Below are positions 38,740 to 42,637 of a DNA stretch of 42,637 nucleotides, piece by piece. Source of the DNA: Chloroflexota bacterium (GTDB lineage: Bacteria > Chloroflexota > Anaerolineae > Anaerolineales > UBA11858); NCBI GenBank assembly GCA_018648225.1, contig JABGRQ010000089.1, positions 1 to 42,637 of the forward strand. The letters are read 5' to 3'. The stretch's first letter is position 1. Each line of letters opens with the position of its first letter. A model generated the notes under the pieces. It had not been told where the DNA came from, did no database searches, and saw only the letters and a program-made list of their open reading frames with translations. The position numbers and the translations under genes were made by a program.

Positions 38740-38756
38740 ACCGCGGGCCGTTAGCA
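38627..38756 (+). other. attC site (right array, cassette 2)
   Basis: R'' ACCTAAC (38627-38633) and R' GTTAGCA (38750-38756) enclose 130 bp. CACaGCGaCCAGCC pairs with GGCTGGCGCGTG over 12 bp with two extrahelical A. The cassette's coding frame runs straight through it. Confidence 0.85.
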
Positions 38757-38776
38757 AGCCTGAAAGGAAGTCTCTA

Positions 38777-39058
38777 ATGCACGAAGATGATGAAAACGGA
38801 ACCTGCACACATTGCCATAATGAATTTCAGTTTGCGCTTATGTGGCTGGCTTTTCACGAAGGCAATGATTATTTATTGTGCAATTCGTGTTATCACGCTC
38901 TCGGAAAACCATTCAGCGCATCTGATTATGTAGCTCTCACGGCTCTGCCAACAAAAATTACACCCGACTTGGCTACGTCTCGCGAAAAAATAGGAGCTTG
39001 CCCTGGCTGCTACCTGCCTGAGCAATGCACCACCTGCTATCCCCGCCGAAGCCCCTGA
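38777..39058 (+). CDS. Multi-CxxC cassette protein, 93 aa
   Basis: ATG 38777 has GAAAGGAAG upstream. Three Cys pairs are visible: CTHC (residues 10-13), CNSC (residues ~34-37), and a C-terminal CPGC and CTTC encoded within the attC site. The first two suggest a zinc ribbon similar to HNH- or RNA-polymerase-related ribbons. The exact family is not recognised. An upstream in-frame start (38705) would lie inside the preceding attC site. Confidence 0.65.
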   Translation: MHEDDENGTCTHCHNEFQFALMWLAFHEGNDYLLCNSCYHALGKPFSASDYVALTALPTKITPDLATSREKIGACPGCYLPEQCTTCYPRRSP

Positions 39059-39072
39059 ATAAAACGTTAGAA
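38946..39072 (+). other. attC site (right array, cassette 3)
   Basis: A GCCAAC box (38947-38952) and R' GTTAGAA (39066-39072) enclose 127 bp. The inner motif CCCGACTTGGCTACG resembles that of the left-array site at 814, although pairing with CGCCGAAGCCCC is weaker than in other sites. Confidence 0.7.
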
Positions 39073-39079
39073 GGCTGAA

Positions 39080-39982
39080 ATGATGTTACCAGTAAACGAA
39101 GTAATCGCAGGAAATTGCGCCGAAGTCATGGCTGGATGGCCCGATGATTGTATTGATCTCACTGTCACCAGCCCACCGTATGACAATCTTCGAGACTACG
39201 AAGGTTATACCTTCGACTTTGAATCTATCGCTACGCAGCTATGGCGCATCACGAAACCCGGCGGGGTGGTTGTGTGGGTTGTCGGTGATGCGGTCAAGGA
39301 TGGATCAGAAACCTGTACCAGTTTTCGCCAAGCAATCCATTTTGTCGAGTTGGGTTTTTCTTTGCACGATACTATGCTTTATTTTGCGGAGAAACCATTA
39401 TCTAACGACAATCGCTATCAGCAATGCTTTGAATATATGTATGTGTTCTCAAAAGGTTCTCCGGCTGTGTTCAACCCAATAGTAGACAAGGCTAACAAAT
39501 GGGCTGGTAGCAAGAATTTCGGTAAACGTAGTCAACGCAACAAATCCGGTGAGCTTATTTATGGAAAGCAAACGGAAGTCCCAAGATTTTCCCGCCGTCT
39601 CAACCTATGGAAATATAAAACCGGAAAAGGATACACCACAAAGGATGATTTTGCATTTGAGCATCCCGCAATGTACCCCGAAGCCCTAGCCCGTGATCAT
39701 ATTCTATCGTGGTCCAACCCCGGCGACATTGTACTCGATCCCATGTGCGGCTCAGGTACTACGCTCAAGATGGCGAAGCAAACCGGGCGGCGGTTTATCG
39801 GTATTGACATCAGTGAGAACTACTGTGCAATCGCCAGGAAGCGCGTCGAAGGCGCTCAACCCCCGCTTTTTGTAGATACCGTCACGCCTTCTAACAAAAC
39901 TTCCACGACGACCGGGCTATCGCCCGAGGGTAAGCAGGCGGAATTATTTACAACGGCATCAGGCCAAGATGCGTCAGGGTGA
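39080..39982 (+). CDS. DNA methyltransferase (N4-C or N6-A type), cassette-borne
   Basis: Residues 30-35 (TSPPYD) are the catalytic motif IV, and residues ~217-227 (LDPMCGSGTT) are the S-adenosylmethionine motif I followed by GRRFIGIDIS. The order IV then I is the beta-class arrangement typical of many phage and restriction-associated methyltransferases. It would modify adenine or cytosine amino groups, protecting phage DNA from host restriction; no cognate nuclease is in the cassette. Start ATG 39080 (39083 also possible). The last ~30 residues fall in the attC site. Length 300 aa is normal. Confidence 0.88.
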   Translation: MMLPVNEVIAGNCAEVMAGWPDDCIDLTVTSPPYDNLRDYEGYTFDFESIATQLWRITKPGGVVVWVVGDAVKDGSETCTSFRQAIHFVELGFSLHDTMLYFAEKPLSNDNRYQQCFEYMYVFSKGSPAVFNPIVDKANKWAGSKNFGKRSQRNKSGELIYGKQTEVPRFSRRLNLWKYKTGKGYTTKDDFAFEHPAMYPEALARDHILSWSNPGDIVLDPMCGSGTTLKMAKQTGRRFIGIDISENYCAIARKRVEGAQPPLFVDTVTPSNKTSTTTGLSPEGKQAELFTTASGQDASG

Positions 39983-40012
39983 AACGCCCGGCGCGTGAAG
40001 AAACCGTTAGGA
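39889..40012 (+). other. attC site (right array, cassette 4)
   Basis: R'' TTCTAAC (39889-39895) and R' GTTAGGA (40006-40012) enclose 124 bp. ACGaCGaCCGGGC pairs with GCCCGGCGCGT over 11 bp with two extrahelical A. The core GTTAGGAG again provides a Shine-Dalgarno for the next gene. Confidence 0.87.
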
Positions 40013-40020
40013 GCTTAAAT

Positions 40021-40236
40021 ATGAAAACACTCAAAAGGCTGTTCGGTGATGCTGGGTTAGCAGAAATAGTTCTAGTTTTACTCCTTGTTTTACTTGTTGT
40101 CTTGTGGGGTGTCACAATCAGTAGGCCAGAGACTTTCTCGTTCTTGCAGAAGAATATTTCTGATGCAACTTTGGGTGAATTATTTGGCGTAATTGTGTTG
40201 GCTTCCACAGCGGCGGGTATTATTACCCGCTCCTAA
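40021..40236 (+). CDS. Two-span small membrane protein, cassette-borne, 71 aa
   Basis: ATG 40021 has GGAG at 40010-40013, partly attC core. Hydrophobic segments at residues ~14-34 (AEIVLVLLLVLLVVLWGVTI) and ~53-69 suggest two spans with a short polar loop. The stop TAA (40234-40236) is in the next R'' box. It could be a toxin-like or envelope-acting peptide; no family recognised. Confidence 0.65.
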   Translation: MKTLKRLFGDAGLAEIVLVLLLVLLVVLWGVTISRPETFSFLQKNISDATLGELFGVIVLASTAAGIITRS

Positions 40237-40354
40237 CTAGGCATGAAACGGATTTCGGCTAACGCCGAGAAATCCTGCGCAACAATCTATCAACGGTTTC
40301 GGTTAACAATATCGCATCACCAACCCGCCGAAACCCCTTATGCAAACGTTATAT
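40231..40354 (+). other. attC site (right array, cassette 5)
   Basis: R'' TCCTAAC (40231-40237) and R' GTTATAT (40348-40354) enclose 124 bp. The outer stem is GGATTTCGGC with GCCGAAACCC. Two local hairpins (GGATTTCGGC-TAAC-GCCGAGAAATCC and GGTTTCGG/CCGAAACC) compete, as in the site at 814. Confidence 0.82.
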
Positions 40355-40691
40355 GGCTAAAATTATCATGTCAGAAACAGAATACATTGCACCATGCTAT
40401 GATTGTGAGTTATATAAGGGCGGCCCGGATAGCTGTCTGGACTGCCCCATATTCTCGATCTGGCAAATCGAGCAAGGGAATTGGCCCGATGGGTATTATT
40501 GCGAAAAATGTGACGAAATGAGATACCCGGATCGTTATTATGGCTCTATGCTTTGCGCTGTGTGCGGTGATGCCCTACGCCACATAACTAGGGCAGCAGG
40601 CGAATTGTCTACCGAGCCGGAAAGCGCGGCTACTGAGCAAACAACAAATCTCTCTAGCGATGGTGTAGCGCAACAGCCGCCAATCGCCTGA
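40353..40691 (+). CDS. Cys-rich cassette protein with zinc-ribbon pairs, 112 aa
   Basis: The first ATG (40353) falls at the end of the attC core; ATG 40368 is an alternative. Cys pairs CYDC (residues 15-18), CLDC (28-31), CEKC (50-53) and CAVC (68-71) make two probable zinc ribbons. Residues beyond ~76 are encoded by the attC site. Function unknown. Confidence 0.68.
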   Translation: MAKIIMSETEYIAPCYDCELYKGGPDSCLDCPIFSIWQIEQGNWPDGYYCEKCDEMRYPDRYYGSMLCAVCGDALRHITRAAGELSTEPESAATEQTTNLSSDGVAQQPPIA

Positions 40692-40705
40692 GCCAAACGT
40701 TAGTA
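40582..40705 (+). other. attC site (right array, cassette 6)
   Basis: R'' ACATAAC (40582-40588) and R' GTTAGTA (40699-40705) enclose 124 bp. CAGGCGAaTTG pairs with CAATCGCCTG over 10 bp with an extrahelical A. Confidence 0.86.
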
Positions 40706-40726
40706 TGCCTGAAAGAGAGTAAATTT

Positions 40727-41461
40727 ATGGCTGAGAAACCAATCCTATTTAATACCGAAATGGTAAGAGCAATCCTTGAAGGTCGCAAAACGCAAACACG
40801 GCGCGTTATGAAACCACAACCGTTTAAGCGCGGTCACGGATGGGTATGCAGCGGAGTTTATTACGTCTCTGATAGTGATGTTCGATCGTATTTATTCCAT
40901 GAACTTTACGGAAATAGCGGATCGCCCTATGGTTCTGTGTACTCAGATGGTTCGTTTGATACGCTTTGGGTGCGCGAAACTTGGCGGGCTGAAGAACTCG
41001 GCGACGATAGTCACAATCCTGGCCTTGATGGTATTCGCTATCGCGCCGATAATGCGTTTATCGAAATCGAGAACACGCAGGAAGCATCGTACAAATGGAT
41101 GGATGCACGCGGTAATCATGGTGATAGTTGGCGTCCATCTATTTTTATGCCACGCTGGGCGAGCCGGATCACTCTCGATATTGTGGATGTGCGCGTTGAG
41201 CGTGTGCAGGAAATCAGCACAGAAAATGCGCTTGCAGAAGGGCTTATGAAAAACGATCGGTATATGCCACGCGTCGAATTTGCAGAGCTTTGGGACAACA
41301 TCAACGGACAGCGTGGCTACGGATGGGACGTTAACCCGTGGGTATGGGTTGTTGAATTCAAACTTGCGCACACGGCATCACTAACAACAGGCGCACCCGA
41401 CTGTTTGCCCGCTCGCGTTTTAGCCAGCGACGGCAATATGGGCAAACAGCGGGTGGCCTAA
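40727..41461 (+). CDS. ASCH-like cassette protein, 244 aa
   Basis: The start (KPILFNTEMVRAILEGRKTQ followed by TRRVMKPQP) is characteristic of a family very common in phages and prophages that has an ASCH-like (RNA/nucleotide-binding beta-barrel) fold. LWVRETWR, SIFMPRWASRITL and NPWVWVVEFK are further landmarks. It is the full-length paralogue of the truncated gene at the left window edge. The last ~28 residues lie in the attC site. Its presence as an integron cassette links phage accessory genes and the cassette pool. Confidence 0.82.
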   Translation: MAEKPILFNTEMVRAILEGRKTQTRRVMKPQPFKRGHGWVCSGVYYVSDSDVRSYLFHELYGNSGSPYGSVYSDGSFDTLWVRETWRAEELGDDSHNPGLDGIRYRADNAFIEIENTQEASYKWMDARGNHGDSWRPSIFMPRWASRITLDIVDVRVERVQEISTENALAEGLMKNDRYMPRVEFAELWDNINGQRGYGWDVNPWVWVVEFKLAHTASLTTGAPDCLPARVLASDGNMGKQRVA

Positions 41462-41471
41462 ACCGTTAGTT
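41379..41471 (+). other. attC site (right array, cassette 7)
   Basis: R'' CACTAAC (41379-41385) and R' GTTAGTT (41465-41471) enclose 93 bp. CTGTTTGCCC pairs perfectly with GGGCAAACAG, flanked by CCC/GGG, with unpaired bases on the left arm. Confidence 0.88.
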
Positions 41472-41491
41472 TGCCTAAACGTAGGTCTAAA

Positions 41492-41722
41492 ATGACACAA
41501 ACAAAAACATGCCAATGCCCAGCCTATAAATTTCCGCATCGTATGGGAAGCGGTGCTTGTGGTAGCGATTGCAAGCACCCGCAGGTAGAAGTCAAGTGGA
41601 AGCGATACCCAGGCACATATTATGAACCTGATGAATATGAAGGCTGGGCATGTTGTTGCCAGTGCGGCGAAGGAATGCCGTATGATGATGTTCCAGAATG
41701 GAGTGAAGATGTTAGCCGATAA
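41492..41722 (+). CDS. Cys-rich cassette protein, 76 aa
   Basis: I choose ATG 41492; a TTG at 41471 in the attC core is the alternative. The Cys spacing (CQC, CGSDC, then CCCQC) is dense, seven Cys in 76 residues, and a WKRYPGTYYEPDEYEGW segment separates them. It overlaps the next gene by 14 bases, making a two-gene cassette. Family unknown. Confidence 0.65.
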   Translation: MTQTKTCQCPAYKFPHRMGSGACGSDCKHPQVEVKWKRYPGTYYEPDEYEGWACCCQCGEGMPYDDVPEWSEDVSR

Positions 41723-41990
41723 ATTTACAGAAATGTTTCGCATTATGCAAAGTCTAGAACACAGCTTCGATGAATTTCAGGATGCGCGCTCGGAGTTGTA
41801 TCAGTTGTTGCTTCGTGCCGATGAAATTATCGCCGCCGATCCCACATCAAACGGCGAATTGGGTTGTTCATGCGGCAACCTAACCACACATACAGCGGAC
41901 TTGGCTATCTGCCCCGATTGCAATCAGCCCGATCCATATCATAAAATCAGTTGTGCCAGGTCGGTTTTCTATACGCCGCCAAGCCGCTGA
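41709..41990 (+). CDS. Second gene of a two-gene cassette, 93 aa
   Basis: ATG 41709 has a GAGTGAAG ribosome-binding region inside the previous gene. The N-terminal half is helical (FRIMQSLEHSFDEFQDARSE). The C-terminal half has CSCGN (residues ~54-58) and CPDC and CARS encoded in the attC site. The overlap suggests that the two proteins act together, as toxin-antitoxin or partner pairs often do, but nothing identifies them. Confidence 0.6.
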   Translation: MLADKFTEMFRIMQSLEHSFDEFQDARSELYQLLLRADEIIAADPTSNGELGCSCGNLTTHTADLAICPDCNQPDPYHKISCARSVFYTPPSR

Positions 41991-42004
41991 TGCAAACGTT
42001 AGAA
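41878..42004 (+). other. attC site (right array, cassette 8)
   Basis: R'' ACCTAAC (41878-41884) and R' GTTAGAA (41998-42004) enclose 127 bp. CAGCGGaCTTGGC pairs with GCCAAGCCGCTG over 12 bp with one extrahelical A. Confidence 0.9.
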
Positions 42005-42395
42005 AGCGGGACTAGCCCCGTAGAACCTTTATAACAAAATCTGGCCGTAGCATTCGGTAATGTCCCTGTATAACCGATGAGTGCGATCTGGGAAGCCAGA
42101 AAATAGAAAAGCGGCGGTACAGCGGCTAGGGCTTAGTTATGAAATTCCGGGTGAGCCACATAGAAGGCGATGATCCCTGTATTTCATCCCTACGAGTAGC
42201 AAATAATGTACTTGCGCAATTGAGAATAGGCGCATAAATTGTTGAATATGCTCCGTGTCGGTGAGAACCCGGCCCGCTTTTCTAACTTAACATGCAGTGG
42301 ATTTGTGGGGAATTATTTACTAACATCATGGGCAGCGATGGCAACGATTGAAACGCCGCCCCGTGAAGCAAGTCGTAAAAAGGAGAATACGAGAA
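42005..42395 (+). ncRNA. Gene-free, structured segment (candidate ncRNA cassette)
   Basis: No convincing frame exists in 391 bases. Pairings are dense: TCTGGC (42035) with GCCAGA (42094), enclosing CGGT/ACCG and GCA/TGC helices, and ATGAAAT (42139-42145) with ATTTCAT (42181-42187). ATAAC at ~42030 and GTTAT at ~42136, with GCCGTAGC/GCTAGGGC between, look like a weak attC, so a very short RNA-only cassette is possible. It could also be a 5' leader for the gene at 42396. Confidence 0.4.
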
Positions 42396-42637
42396 ATGGC
42401 AACACTAAGTTTGGAAATGATGCACGACCACGCAAGCAACAATATATACGTTTCTGGAATTAACAGGGATGGCGTGAGAGCTATCCAAGATGCTCTGCAC
42501 GCAGCATTGCCGAACCTATTCCCTGACAAGGTCTTCACCTGGGAAGCCAATGAGGATGCCGTAGCGCCAACAGGCGGCATTTTCGCGTGGCCCACCTTAT
42601 CCAAATGGGTGACACAGAAATTCGGTGAAAATGAAGC
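42396..42637 (+). CDS. Cassette protein, 3' truncated by window end
   Basis: ATG 42396 follows AAAAAGGAG at about 9 bases. The visible 80 residues (LEMMHDHASNNIYVSGINR, later GIFAWPTLSKWVTQKFGE) suggest a small alpha/beta domain, and the frame is open at the window end. No family recognised. Its strand and setting agree with a further cassette of the array. Confidence 0.6.
   Translation, partial: MATLSLEMMHDHASNNIYVSGINRDGVRAIQDALHAALPNLFPDKVFTWEANEDAVAPTGGIFAWPTLSKWVTQKFGENE

Noticed and set aside
42071-42105. Hammerhead-like CCGATGAG...GAAA in the structured segment
   Set aside because: The invariant CTGATGA core is not matched and the required three-stem arrangement is not seen.
1-42637. 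Phage inserted into the middle of a chromosomal integron
   Set aside because: The left array has no intI, and the only intI is on the phage side, in a phage operon and co-directional with the right array. One circular array explains the order with fewer events. It cannot be excluded without reads beyond the edges.

Overview
The window looks like almost all of a tailed-phage genome of the HK97-fold, non-contractile (siphovirus-like) type, and it carries a complete integron. All confident genes are on the + strand. The only minus-strand signal is a broken repressor-like gene near 26 kb. The host cannot be named safely. Thr/Pro/Tyr-rich 'TPYPT' stalk repeats (34587..35540) are common in Chloroflexota (Anaerolineae) surface proteins, so such a host is a weak guess.

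Layout. (1) 1..2048 is the distal end of a gene-cassette array: five small cassettes, each closed by an attC-like recombination site. (2) 2077..25803 is the late operon. It runs from promoters and a terminator through holin-like genes, a metallophosphoesterase, terminase small and large subunits, portal (with a MuF-type tail), prohead protease, major capsid protein, three glycosyltransferase-like genes, head-tail connectors, major tail protein, frameshifted tail chaperones and tape measure to tail-tip and fibre genes, and it ends at a terminator. (3) 25874..28326 is a control and integration region with a degenerate CI-like gene, an XRE regulator, tRNA-Thr(CGT), a tRNA-like element and a tyrosine recombinase. 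(4) 28688..36325 holds a primase-helicase, an AT-rich repeat region (possible origin) and a tightly overlapping operon of small unknown and membrane genes. (5) 36329..37315 encodes an integron integrase (IntI), 3 bases downstream of a phage gene. (6) 37326..42637 starts with an attI-like core and continues with eight attC-bounded cassettes: a PAPS-reductase-like protein, a DNA methyltransferase, an ASCH-like protein, several Cys-rich mini-proteins, a structured gene-free segment and a gene cut by the window end.

The most economical reading is that the ends of the window are artificial. If the genome is circular or circularly permuted, the right and left arrays become one array running from IntI/attI to the late promoters. 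The first ~180 bases are also ~95% identical to a stretch at 41034, which could explain an assembly break there. The recombinase/tRNA region is internal with phage genes on both sides, which fits a free phage rather than an integrated prophage.

A second unusual feature is a pair of leader RNAs (16474..16654 and 35664..35851). Each follows a TTGnnn-N17-TATACT promoter. Each has the order x, x', x'', where x' can pair either with the 5' end of the transcript or with the ribosome-binding site, plus a loop-to-downstream pairing. The second leader stands upstream of the short operon that contains intI and then the cassettes, so integrase and cassette expression may be under RNA-switch control. A family of double-hairpin mini-repeats in front of structural genes is a third pattern that ordinary annotation would miss.
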